Positions 17,369 to 24,485 of a stretch of 33,078 nt of DNA are shown one piece after another. Every line of letters starts with the position of its first letter. Positions within the stretch are counted from its first letter, which is position 1. The position numbers and the translations under genes were made by a program. The DNA comes from an uncultured Aquabacterium sp. (GTDB lineage: Bacteria > Pseudomonadota > Gammaproteobacteria > Burkholderiales > Burkholderiaceae_C): the NCBI RefSeq assembly GCF_913773725.1, contig NZ_CAJYGK010000029.1, positions 1 through 33,078 of the forward strand. The letters are read 5' to 3'. The notes under the pieces are model-generated. The model saw nothing but the letters and a program-made list of their open reading frames with translations. It was not told where the DNA came from and did not search any database.

Positions 17369-17432
17369 CCATCGGACCGCGGCGCGGGGCGACGCCCCAC
17401 CTTCACAGCCCCCGACCGGGGCGGTCCGATGG
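17369..17432. repeat. Nested inverted repeat between the secreted paralogs
   Basis: A perfect 12-base outer stem (17369-17380 with 17421-17432) encloses two small GC hairpins: GGGGC with GCCCC at 17386-17398, and CCCC with GGGG around 17410-17421. There is no T tract. It starts 13 bases after the stop of paralog 1 and could form a branched RNA that ends or stabilises that transcript. Confidence 0.6.
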
Positions 17433-17513
17433 GGTACCGGGATTCCCCCAAGCCTGCGGATAACCCTTAAAGCAAGGCATCAGAGAAGCTAGCGGCTTTC
17501 CCTTGGAATGGCA

Positions 17514-17563
17514 GCAAATGTGCCATTTGCACGGCCCCGCCCTCGACTCAGGGGGGAGGGGCC
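17514..17563. repeat. Two adjacent hairpins upstream of secreted paralog 2
   Basis: GCAAATG (17514-17520) pairs with CATTTGC (17524-17530). Immediately after, GGCCCC (17533-17538) pairs with GGGGCC (17558-17563), with further GC pairing inside. They lie in the 285-base gap before paralog 2 and may be leader structures. The remainder of that gap holds nothing else I can identify with confidence. Confidence 0.4.
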
Positions 17564-17641
17564 CTTCCCCCATCACGGTGAAGATAGAGCCCATGGATCG
17601 AACCGTTTCGCGAGGTTCGACTAACGACAAAGGAGCGCACC

Positions 17642-18334
17642 GTGAGCCTGTCCCAAGTTTTCCGTTCTGCCGCCATCTCCGCCGTTCTGGCGGGTACCGC
17701 CGTCACGGCTTCGGCCGGTGGCATCGCCATCCCGGTCAACGCCTTCGTGGCGAATTCGGTCCAGGACTTCTCTATTGAAGCCAACCAGAACTTCCGTCAG
17801 GTCGGCATCAAGGTCTCGGCCAAAGGCACGGCTTTCGCCAACGCCGACAAGGTCAACTCCTTTACCCTGCCAGTCACCAGCATCACCATCAGCCCGCTGC
17901 TGAAGATCCTGTCGGGTACGGCGCAAGGCTCGGCCCTGCAGTTCGACCGCATCGGGGAAGACGAGGAAACCGGCGAAGAAGTCGCTACGCGCCTGACGCT
18001 GGCCAACTTCACCATCAACTACACCACCAAGCAGGTGCTGGCCGATGCGACCGCCTATGGCGTCACCAAGAAGCAGCTGCCGATCTTCAACTTCCAGACC
18101 CTGACCCCGTTGGGCCTGAAGTACAAGTTCCCGCTGACCATCACCGGCCACGAAGTGCTGGGCGACCTGGCCCTCACGCCGGAAGCCCGTGAGCTGTACC
18201 GTGTCAACCTGAAGCTGCCCGACTTCGTCGTGCCGCTGCTGACCTCGCTGCGTTTCGGCACCCTGACCCAGGACATTTCGACCAAGCTGCGCTCGACGCC
18301 TGTCTCGACCAAGCCTTACGTTCCTGCTGACTGA
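17642..18334 (+). CDS. Secreted protein, tandem paralog 2
   Basis: Like the upstream gene it encodes exactly 230 residues with a signal peptide, SAAISAVLAGTAVTASA, cleaved after about Ala25. The two align along their whole length: the mature N-termini share ANSVQ followed by NFRQVGI/QFRQVGV, then DRIGEDEETGEEVA, LANF, FPLTITGHE, LTPEA and a C-terminal DIST(K) followed by KPYV/APYV. The start is GTG at 17642 with AAGGAG 6 bases upstream. A strong terminator follows at 18387-18441. A tandem duplication with purifying selection on the acidic block is inferred. No family is recognised. Confidence 0.88.
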   Translation: MSLSQVFRSAAISAVLAGTAVTASAGGIAIPVNAFVANSVQDFSIEANQNFRQVGIKVSAKGTAFANADKVNSFTLPVTSITISPLLKILSGTAQGSALQFDRIGEDEETGEEVATRLTLANFTINYTTKQVLADATAYGVTKKQLPIFNFQTLTPLGLKYKFPLTITGHEVLGDLALTPEARELYRVNLKLPDFVVPLLTSLRFGTLTQDISTKLRSTPVSTKPYVPAD

Positions 18335-18386
18335 GCGTCTCGCCGATGCCACTGGCGTGCATCGCACGCCAGCCAAAGTCAAAATG

Positions 18387-18441
18387 TGATCCGGCCTTCC
18401 TGGAACCTCTGCACTCCAGGATCGCCGGATCATCCTTTTTT
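18387..18441 (+). terminator. Rho-independent terminator after secreted paralog 2
   Basis: TGATCCGG (18387-18394) pairs with CCGGATCA (18425-18432), and inside it CCTGGA pairs with TCCAGG. The stem is followed by TCCTTTTTT. It ends only 12 bases before the next gene's ATG. Confidence 0.9.
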
Positions 18442-18453
18442 GTGCGACCGACC

Positions 18454-19179
18454 ATGATCACCTACCAGCAATCAAGACCCACCCAACGTCTGCTGCTCGT
18501 CGCCGTGGTGGCGGCCATTGCCGGGGGCGGGCTGTGGGCCTACTTCCGCTCAGATGCGCCACCGGCACAGGAATCGGCATCGGCACCTGGCGCGCAGGCG
18601 CAGGCCGACAGCACCGTCACGTCGCCCTTTGCCTCGGCGCAAGACAGCCTCACGCCGGATGGCCGTCCCATCCACATCCAGCCAGACGAGTGGCAGGCGC
18701 TCAATGCCGCCCTGAAACGCCAACCGGACCCGCGCACCGAGGCCCTGCGCATTGCCAGCTATGTGCGTTACCAGCATGACTTCGAGTTCTGGCAGTCGAC
18801 GATCGATTCGAAGAACGTGGCCGCGCGGCACCAGCTTGCGGAACAGTTGCTGGCCCAGTTGCCCGACCGTGTGGCGAAAGGCGAGTTCACCGGCATGGAA
18901 GCCGTGCTGATGGGCACTGTCCTGCTCGGCGACCTCGAGCCCGATGAGGTGAAACGCCAGCAGCGCATCGACGAATGGACGCAGAAGCTGGGGACCGTGG
19001 CACCGCAGCCGTCGGACGAGAAGCAGCTGGCAGACAAGGACCGCGTGACCGCCTTCATGCGCAAGCGCGCCGAAGCCTTCCTCGAATGGCAGGCTCTGCC
19101 CGCAGGCGAACGCACCCAGGAGCGCCTGGACAAGGGCATGGACGAAGCACAGCGCTGGTACACCAGCGGCGAGGAGTGA
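18454..19179 (+). CDS. Membrane-anchored periplasmic protein of unknown function
   Basis: This 241-residue protein has one N-terminal membrane segment (LLLVAVVAAIAGGGLWAYF, about residues 13-31). An Ala/Ser/Gln-rich linker follows (about 32-65), then a helical, charged domain to the end, which should face the periplasm. The anchor, low-complexity linker and helical domain recall the layout of lipase chaperones (LifO), but I cannot see their RxxFDY motif, so I do not assign that. The ATG at 18454 lacks a clear ribosome site and lies just past a terminator. A 36-codon upstream extension would run through that terminator and is unlikely. It may be co-transcribed with the hemerythrin gene 114 bases downstream. 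Confidence 0.75.
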   Translation: MITYQQSRPTQRLLLVAVVAAIAGGGLWAYFRSDAPPAQESASAPGAQAQADSTVTSPFASAQDSLTPDGRPIHIQPDEWQALNAALKRQPDPRTEALRIASYVRYQHDFEFWQSTIDSKNVAARHQLAEQLLAQLPDRVAKGEFTGMEAVLMGTVLLGDLEPDEVKRQQRIDEWTQKLGTVAPQPSDEKQLADKDRVTAFMRKRAEAFLEWQALPAGERTQERLDKGMDEAQRWYTSGEE

Positions 19180-19293
19180 ACCGGCGCGGGTGACGAGGGC
19201 GGGACAAGCCTTGACATGGCGCAAGGCACGCCGGAGGGGGGCGCTCAGAATCAGGTCGAAATGCGTTCTGTCATCGACCCATAGGAGGCCATC

Positions 19294-19851
19294 ATGCCCG
19301 CCACCGTCATTGCCGCTCCCCTGCAAAGCACCACGCCCCGTGGTCGCCCGATCCAGCCGTTCGATGTGCTCGACGCCTGCCACCAGCAGATGGTGACGGC
19401 CTTGCAGAAGCTGCAGGATCTGGTGAGTCACCTGCAGGAGACCCGCGGGGTGGACGCGCAAGCCCAGGAGATGGCACGGGCCATCTTCCACTTCTTCATG
19501 GACACGGCCCGTCAGCACCACATCGACGAGGAAAAGCACGTTTTCCCCGCCATGCTGCGCAGTGGCGACGATGACCTCATCCGCCACACGCTGCGCCTGC
19601 AGCAGGACCACGGCTGGATCGAGGAAGACTGGCTCGAGCTGGCGCCGCAGATCGAGTCGATCGCTGCGGGCTACAACTGGTACAACATCGACCAGCTCAC
19701 GCTTGCGGTGCCCGTGTTCGTACAGCTGTACCAGGACCACCTGGCGCTGGAAGAGTCGCTGATCTATCCCGAGGCCAAGGCCCGCATCGCGGAGTGGGAC
19801 CTGCAGGGCATCGGCCGTGAAATGGCGCAGCGCCGCCGCGACAGGATCTGA
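19294..19851 (+). CDS. Hemerythrin-like (HHE) protein
   Basis: This 185-residue four-helix protein has a probable di-iron or haem-free oxygen/nitric-oxide-sensing site. Candidate ligands are His30 (DACHQQM), His75/His76 and Glu79 (ARQHHIDEEKHVFP), His82, His106 (QQDHGWIEEDW), and His149 with Glu153 (YQDHLALEESLIYPE). The spacing fits the HHE family rather than classical hemerythrin. An excellent ribosome site, AGGAGG, lies 5 bases before the ATG. It has no signal peptide, so it should be cytoplasmic. Beside nif genes, an oxygen-scavenging or oxygen-sensing role is plausible but is inference. Its stop codon abuts that of the convergent ferredoxin gene. Confidence 0.92.
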   Translation: MPATVIAAPLQSTTPRGRPIQPFDVLDACHQQMVTALQKLQDLVSHLQETRGVDAQAQEMARAIFHFFMDTARQHHIDEEKHVFPAMLRSGDDDLIRHTLRLQQDHGWIEEDWLELAPQIESIAAGYNWYNIDQLTLAVPVFVQLYQDHLALEESLIYPEAKARIAEWDLQGIGREMAQRRRDRI

Positions 19852-20157
19852 TCAGAAACCGGACTTGAAGCCGAGGAGTTCGACGGCGACGGGCTCCTCG
19901 CCCAGCACGGCCTGACAGGCCAGCCGCGATTTGGAGCCGACGCCGACGATGGTGTCGAGCTTCTCGTTTTCGGCACGCTGGATCTTGGACAGGCTTTTGC
20001 GCCCTTCCTGAACGAACAGATGGCAGGCGCCGCATTGGCCCTTGCCGTTGCACTGCGTGATCAGGGCCACACCTGCGGCCTTGATGGCGTCAAGCAGGCT
20101 CATGCCCGGCGTGGCGGCAAAGGTGATGCCCTGAGGCTGGATCGTGAGCACGGTCAT
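19852..20157 (-). CDS. [2Fe-2S] ferredoxin, last gene of the nifB operon
   Basis: This 101-residue plant-type ferredoxin binds one [2Fe-2S] cluster through Cys36, Cys42, Cys45 (CNGKGQCGAC) and Cys81 (SRLACQAVL), a C-x5-C-x2-C-x35-C pattern. The pattern is closer to bacterial nif- or adrenodoxin-associated ferredoxins than to photosynthetic ones. Its ribosome site AGGAG lies 6 bases before the ATG. It follows the SIR2-like gene by 69 bases on the same strand, so it probably belongs to the nifB operon and serves electron supply to nitrogenase or cofactor assembly. Confidence 0.93.
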   Translation of the reverse strand: MTVLTIQPQGITFAATPGMSLLDAIKAAGVALITQCNGKGQCGACHLFVQEGRKSLSKIQRAENEKLDTIVGVGSKSRLACQAVLGEEPVAVELLGFKSGF

Positions 20158-20226
20158 GGTCTTCTCCTGGTCTGGGGATGGAAGTGGGATGGGTATGCCG
20201 GATGGCCGTCGCGCGCCAGGAGCGGA

Positions 20227-21114
20227 TCACCCGGCACAGATGAGCGCAGCCACCTCGGCCAAGGGCAGTGGAATGCGGCAGATGCCCTGCTCTTCCAGGA
20301 AGCGGGCTTCCATGCGGGTGGGCTCTTCGGGCAGCACGGCCCAGTGCTGGTCGCTGGACCGCTTCATGATCTGGCGCGCAAAGGTGCGGGTCAGCTGATC
20401 GTTGAAGCGGCAGCCAAGGAAGAGGAAGCCACGCCCCTGACGTCGGCGCTGCACCTCGGCCGGGATGGGCGTCTGGATGTCGATCTCGGTCAGCACCTCG
20501 ACGTAGTCGCTGTCCGACACCAGGTAGTTGCCGGCGGGCGAGCGTCCGCCAATGGGCCGGTAGACCAGCGTGCGCCAGGCCGTGGCCGGCGTGGGATCCT
20601 TGAGCCGCTCGCCGCGGGCATCGTAGAAGGCCGCCCAGGTGCTGAAGTGCTCGGACTGCGACAGCCCCTGCACCTGCCCCCAGTCGCCTTGAGGGCGCTG
20701 TGCAGCGCAAGCCCGTGTGAAGGTGTCGTCATACCAGCTCTCGACCACCATGGGCGGCGCGATGCGGGCCAGCCAGGTGTGCAGGGCGCTGGGCTGGGGC
20801 ACCGCCTGGAACGCTTCGTTCATCAACTGCACCACGCTCTTGCGGTGCTTGAAGTTCTCGATGAACTGCGCCGCCTGCGTGAGGCGGTTGCGGATCTTGT
20901 GCGGCACCGTGGCCTTGGCCGTGAGCTGCGCCACCAAGGCCTCGGGCGTGGCGGGCACCGGCACATCGGATGAGAGCGACAGCACACCTGGTCCCAGGTA
21001 GGGCAGCACGCGGCCTTGCTTCATGCCGGCCACCAGATCGGCAACAAGGGCGTGGACATCGGCTGGGCGCTCCAGGACGGGCGCATCGGATTCGGGCAGG
21101 GCCAGGTCGTTCAT
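20227..21114 (-). CDS. SIR2-like domain protein in the nif operon
   Basis: This 295-residue protein shows a SIR2-like (SIR2_2) pattern: VLPYLGPGVLSLS near residues 37-49 in place of the usual GAGxS loop, then LHTWLARIAPPMVVESWYDD and FLFLGCRFNDQLTRTFARQI. I see no zinc-binding cysteine quartet, so classical sirtuin deacetylation is doubtful; SIR2-like domains elsewhere often bind or hydrolyse NAD. It lies 59 bases after the DegT-like gene and 69 bases before the ferredoxin on the same strand, which puts it in the nifB transcription unit. The start at 21114 (AGGA, 6 bases upstream) gives MNDLALPESDAPVLERP; 87 more codons are open upstream but overlap the neighbour. Confidence 0.82.
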   Translation of the reverse strand: MNDLALPESDAPVLERPADVHALVADLVAGMKQGRVLPYLGPGVLSLSSDVPVPATPEALVAQLTAKATVPHKIRNRLTQAAQFIENFKHRKSVVQLMNEAFQAVPQPSALHTWLARIAPPMVVESWYDDTFTRACAAQRPQGDWGQVQGLSQSEHFSTWAAFYDARGERLKDPTPATAWRTLVYRPIGGRSPAGNYLVSDSDYVEVLTEIDIQTPIPAEVQRRRQGRGFLFLGCRFNDQLTRTFARQIMKRSSDQHWAVLPEEPTRMEARFLEEQGICRIPLPLAEVAALICAG

Positions 21115-21173
21115 GTCGGTTCCTGAGGGCTTGAAGGGGAATGGGGATCGCAGCGCGCGGGGCGCGCTCGCGT

Positions 21174-22331
21174 TCAGTAGATGGCCGCACCAGCGCCCAC
21201 GTTCACGGACGTGTCCTTGAGCGTCTTGACGATGAACCGGACCTCGTCCTGGCCCAGGTGCGCGTGAAACGGCAAGGCCAGCGAGCGGTCGGCAATGCGC
21301 TCGGTGTTGGGAAACTGCGTGCGCCGATAGCCCAGCTGCTGGTAGTGAAACTGCTGGTGCAGCGGCAGACACCACGAGGCGGTCTCGACCGCGTGGCTGT
21401 CCATGTCTTCGATGATCTGGTTGCGGGCGCTGGCCGTGAAGCGCTTGCCCAGATGAACCTTGTAGCTCATCCAGTGAACCTCATCGACCTCGTCGGCGAT
21501 GTAAGGCGGCTTGATGCCTTCGAAGCTCTGCATCTCGGTGTGGTACCAGGTCTCCACCTGCTTGCGCCGAGCCAGGATGCCATCGATGCGCTGCAGCTGG
21601 GCCACGCCCACCGCGGCGTCCAGCTCGCCCATGATGGCCCCCCAGGGCACACGGCTGCCCACGGACACGGAGCCCCGGTCGCGGGCCTTGCGCTCGCGCA
21701 GATAGGCCACTTCGCTGGCCAGCCTGCTGCTGTGCGTGACCACCATCGCCCCTTGCCCGCAGCACAGGGCCGAAGGCTGGCTGAAATCGAACAGGGCCAC
21801 GTCACCGAAGGTGCCGACGGGCTGGCCCAGGTAGCGCGAGCCGATGGCCTCGGTGCTGTCTTCAATCAGGATCAGATCGTGGCGGTCGGCCAGCTCACGC
21901 AGCGCGCGCCACGGCGCGGGGTGGCCGTTGACGTTGGTGGCCAGGATGGCCCGGGTGCGCGGGCCGATGCGGGCCGCGGCCTGCACGGGATCCACGCTGT
22001 GAGACCAGTAGTCGATGTCGGCGATCACCGGCGTGGCGCCCACCAGCGTGATGGCGTGCGCGATCTGGTGCCAGGCATAGCCCGAGGTGATGACCTCGTC
22101 GCCCGGACCGATCTCGAGCGCGCGCAGCACCAGCACCAGGCCCAGCGTGCCGCTGTTGACGGCCACGGCGTGAGGCCGCCCCAGCCAGGCGGCAAAGGCC
22201 TGCTCGAACGTCTCGACCATGGCGCCACTGGAGAGCTGGCTGCTGCGCAAGGTCAGGACGACCTGCTCCAGCTCGGAAGGCGACATGTCCGGATCCGACA
22301 AGGTGATGAGGTCGACCAGTTCTGCGTCCAT
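21174..22331 (-). CDS. DegT/DnrJ/EryC1-fold protein lacking the PLP lysine
   Basis: This 385-residue protein has the fold signatures of the DegT sugar aminotransferase family: NSGTLGLVLVLRALEIGPGDEV (residues 59-80), VIADID and the PLP-pyridine-binding acid in LIEDSTEAIG (Asp158). Where the family has the PLP-forming lysine before the GEGG-type turn, this protein reads FDFSQPSALCCGQGA, putting Ser187 at that position. It therefore probably cannot act as a normal aminotransferase. Members with a replaced lysine are known that act as dehydratases or non-enzymatically, though those usually have histidine. It sits between an unknown small gene and the SIR2-like gene in the nifB operon. The role is unknown. 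Confidence 0.85.
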   Translation of the reverse strand: MDAELVDLITLSDPDMSPSELEQVVLTLRSSQLSSGAMVETFEQAFAAWLGRPHAVAVNSGTLGLVLVLRALEIGPGDEVITSGYAWHQIAHAITLVGATPVIADIDYWSHSVDPVQAAARIGPRTRAILATNVNGHPAPWRALRELADRHDLILIEDSTEAIGSRYLGQPVGTFGDVALFDFSQPSALCCGQGAMVVTHSSRLASEVAYLRERKARDRGSVSVGSRVPWGAIMGELDAAVGVAQLQRIDGILARRKQVETWYHTEMQSFEGIKPPYIADEVDEVHWMSYKVHLGKRFTASARNQIIEDMDSHAVETASWCLPLHQQFHYQQLGYRRTQFPNTERIADRSLALPFHAHLGQDEVRFIVKTLKDTSVNVGAGAAIY

Positions 22332-22375
22332 GGGGCACCTGTGTGAAAGCTGAAAGATGTGGCTCGAAGAACCTG

Positions 22376-22651
22376 TCAGGCCTGAGACAGCACCAGGGCG
22401 GACGCCTGGCAAGGATCCTGGGTGACCACCCAGCAATGCCCGTCGGTGGCCATCAGGTGCAGGGCACGCGCCCCGCCCTGTTCCAGCGCCACCTCGCGCA
22501 CCGGCGTCTCGCCACGGAGGTCGTCCGCGTCCACCACGAGGGCGCGCAGTGGGGCGAAGCGCGCACGCAATTGCGCGGCGGCCGCACGCACACTGTCGGA
22601 CCGGGCGACGATGTCGGCGGCTTCGTTCAACTGGTCTGCCGTGAGGGCCAT
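22376..22651 (-). CDS. Small unrecognised nif-operon protein
   Basis: This 91-residue protein begins MALTADQLNEAADIVARSDSV, with a helical N-terminal half rich in Ala and Arg. The C-terminal half looks beta-stranded (HLMATDGHCWVVTQDPCQASAL), with two cysteines. No family is recognised. It starts 9 bases after the nifT stop and precedes the DegT-like gene by 44 bases, so it is part of the same transcript. There is no signal peptide. Confidence 0.75.
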   Translation of the reverse strand: MALTADQLNEAADIVARSDSVRAAAAQLRARFAPLRALVVDADDLRGETPVREVALEQGGARALHLMATDGHCWVVTQDPCQASALVLSQA

Positions 22652-22660
22652 GGCCTGCTC

Positions 22661-22879
22661 CTACTCGTCACCCGACGACAGCCGCCGGGCCTCGACCGTG
22701 ATCGGCAGGGTCGTGCCCGCGGCCATCTCCGGCAGGCCGAGCTGCCAGCCGTTGGCCAGCGTGACCGTGCCGCCCCACATCTCGGGGCGCTCCATCGACA
22801 CGATGGGCTCCTCCAGGTCCTTCTTCGGGACATAGGCCGACAGCACGCCGCGGCCGTCCTTGCGGATCATGACTTTCAT
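22661..22879 (-). CDS. nifT: NifT/FixU family protein
   Basis: This 73-residue protein matches the NifT family: MKVMIRKDGRGVLSAYVPKKD, then EEPIVSMERPEMWGGTVTLANGW and PITVEARR. NifT is a small conserved protein, dispensable in the species tested, with no settled function. It usually follows nifK, but here it lies in the nifB operon. Its ATG overlaps the nifS stop codon as ATGA, implying translational coupling, and a ribosome site AGGAG lies 7 bases upstream inside nifS. Confidence 0.93.
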   Translation of the reverse strand: MKVMIRKDGRGVLSAYVPKKDLEEPIVSMERPEMWGGTVTLANGWQLGLPEMAAGTTLPITVEARRLSSGDE

Positions 22880-24057
22880 GCGAAAACTCCTGGTGGGGAA
22901 ACGGGATCGGATGCCGCCATCAGCGGCATGAGGGCGCCAGGGAGGTGGCTCAGCACGTGATCGACCTCGGACGCGGTGGTGTCGGCGGACAGGCTGAAGC
23001 GCACGGCACAAACGGCCTCGTCGCGGGGAACGCCCATGGCCGTCAGCACCGGTGATGCAGCCAGCCCCCCGGCCGAGCACGCGGATCCGGACGACGCCAT
23101 GACGCCCAGGCGATCGAGCTGTGCCAGCACCTGGTCCGCATGCAGTCGCCCCACCCGCAGGTAGCTGGTGTTGGGCAGGCGCGGCGCGGTGGCGCCGTAA
23201 ACCACCACCCCGGGCAGCGCGCGCTGCAGACCGGCCTCGAGCCGGTCACGCAGGTGCGCCATGCCACTGGCACGGGCCAGCCACACCTCGGGGCTCAGCG
23301 TCAGCGCCTCGGCCGCTGCGGCGAAGCCGGCCACCCCCGGCAGGTTCTCGGTTCCAGCCCGACGGCCCCGCTCCTGTGCGCCGGGAAACAGGGCGGGCCA
23401 GTTCAGGCCCTGCCGCACCAGCAGCGCCCCGATGCCCTTCGGGCCGTGGAACTTGTGGGCCGAGACCGACACCAGATCCGCCCCCGATGCCGCGAAATCA
23501 AAGGGCAGCTTGCCCACCAGCTGCGTGGCATCGACATGCAGCAGGGCGCCAGCCGCGTGAGCCAGCCGGGCCAGCTCGCCGATGGGCATGAGCACGCCGG
23601 TCTCGTTGTTGGCGGCCATCACCGACACCAGCGACACGGCATCCGAGATCAGCGCGCGCGCCTGGTCCAGGTCCAGCTGTCCATCTGCCCGCAGGCCGAT
23701 GCGGGCCACCGGCACGGCGTCAGCCTGGAGCTGACTCAGCAGCTTCAACACCCCGGCATGCTCGCCCGCACTGGCCACCAGCGCGCCTCGGCCGTTGAAT
23801 CCGACCGCGCCCCGCAGGGCCATGTGGTTGGCTTCGGTGGCCCCGCTGGTGAACACGACCTCATTCGGTCGACAGTTCAGCATGCGCGCCACCCGTGCCC
23901 TCGCCTGCCCCAGCGCCACCCTGGCCGCCTGCCCGGCTTCATGCTGCGACGAGGCATTGGCCCACGTCCGCGTCATGTGCGACAGCATGGCGTCGACCAC
24001 GGCCGCGCTGGGCGGCGTCGTCGCGTTGTGGTCGAGGTAGATGGGGCCGGGCGTCAT
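22876..24057 (-). CDS. nifS: NifS, cysteine desulfurase for nitrogenase clusters
   Basis: This 393-residue PLP enzyme converts cysteine to alanine and delivers persulfide sulfur for Fe-S cluster assembly. Visible residues are the N-terminal IYLDHNATTPP, His100 (AGEHAGVL), PLP lysine Lys202 (SAHKFHGPKG) and catalytic Cys327 (SSGSACSAGG). The RRAGTENLPG block is also present. The start is either ATG at 24057 or an adjacent GTG at 24060; GGAG lies 6 to 9 bases upstream. It overlaps nifT by 4 bases. The usual partner nifU is absent from the window; an IscA-type carrier at 25942-26331 may substitute or nifU may lie elsewhere. Confidence 0.95.
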   Translation of the reverse strand: MTPGPIYLDHNATTPPSAAVVDAMLSHMTRTWANASSQHEAGQAARVALGQARARVARMLNCRPNEVVFTSGATEANHMALRGAVGFNGRGALVASAGEHAGVLKLLSQLQADAVPVARIGLRADGQLDLDQARALISDAVSLVSVMAANNETGVLMPIGELARLAHAAGALLHVDATQLVGKLPFDFAASGADLVSVSAHKFHGPKGIGALLVRQGLNWPALFPGAQERGRRAGTENLPGVAGFAAAAEALTLSPEVWLARASGMAHLRDRLEAGLQRALPGVVVYGATAPRLPNTSYLRVGRLHADQVLAQLDRLGVMASSGSACSAGGLAASPVLTAMGVPRDEAVCAVRFSLSADTTASEVDHVLSHLPGALMPLMAASDPVSPPGVFA

Positions 24058-24084
24058 CACCGTGGTCTCCGATGCCGCCGAGGC

Positions 24085-24426
24085 TCAAGGCCAGAAAACC
24101 CGGTCCGGGTCCTGGCACAGCATGTCCAGAAGCGGCTCCAGCAGGGGGGCCTCGTCGTGCTGCACCCAACGGGCCGCCACGTGGTCACGGGCACACAGCA
24201 GCCAGCCGCCGCCATCGAGCGGCTCGATCCGGGCGATGTCGATGACGCCGCCCTCCGGGTCGACGTTGCGCGAGCAACAGGGGCTGGTGACAAGGTAGCC
24301 CTCGTCCACACGCTGCACCAGGGGGTGCACATAGCGGTAGCGCACCCGGTCCCTCAGGGCCCGTTCGATGCGGACCCGCACGAGGTCGAACACCATCGCC
24401 GCAGGGCCGTTGTGACGCTGGCTCAT
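24085..24426 (-). CDS. Unrecognised nif-operon protein with a double-cysteine motif
   Basis: This 113-residue protein begins MSQRHNGPAAMVFDLVRVRIE. It has a conserved-looking core, RYRYVHPLVQRV then GYLVTSPCCSRNVDPEGGVI, with an adjacent cysteine pair, and a third cysteine in WLLCARDHV. No family is recognised; the Cys-Cys pair could bind metal or a cluster. An alternative start at 24489 would overlap the stop of nifZ2 as ATGA and add 21 mostly Arg/Pro residues. I prefer 24426 because the extension looks low-complexity, but translational coupling makes the longer form possible. It lies 27 bases before nifS. Confidence 0.75.
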   Translation of the reverse strand: MSQRHNGPAAMVFDLVRVRIERALRDRVRYRYVHPLVQRVDEGYLVTSPCCSRNVDPEGGVIDIARIEPLDGGGWLLCARDHVAARWVQHDEAPLLEPLLDMLCQDPDRVFWP

Positions 24427-24485
24427 GCTTCGACTCGGTCGGCTGGCGCGAGGAGGACGGCGCCGTGCGGGGGGGCGGGCCAGGC

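Noticed and set aside
18454..19179. Lipase chaperone (LifO) identity for the anchored protein
   Set aside because: Only the overall layout is similar; the RxxFDY signature is not visible and no lipase gene is adjacent.
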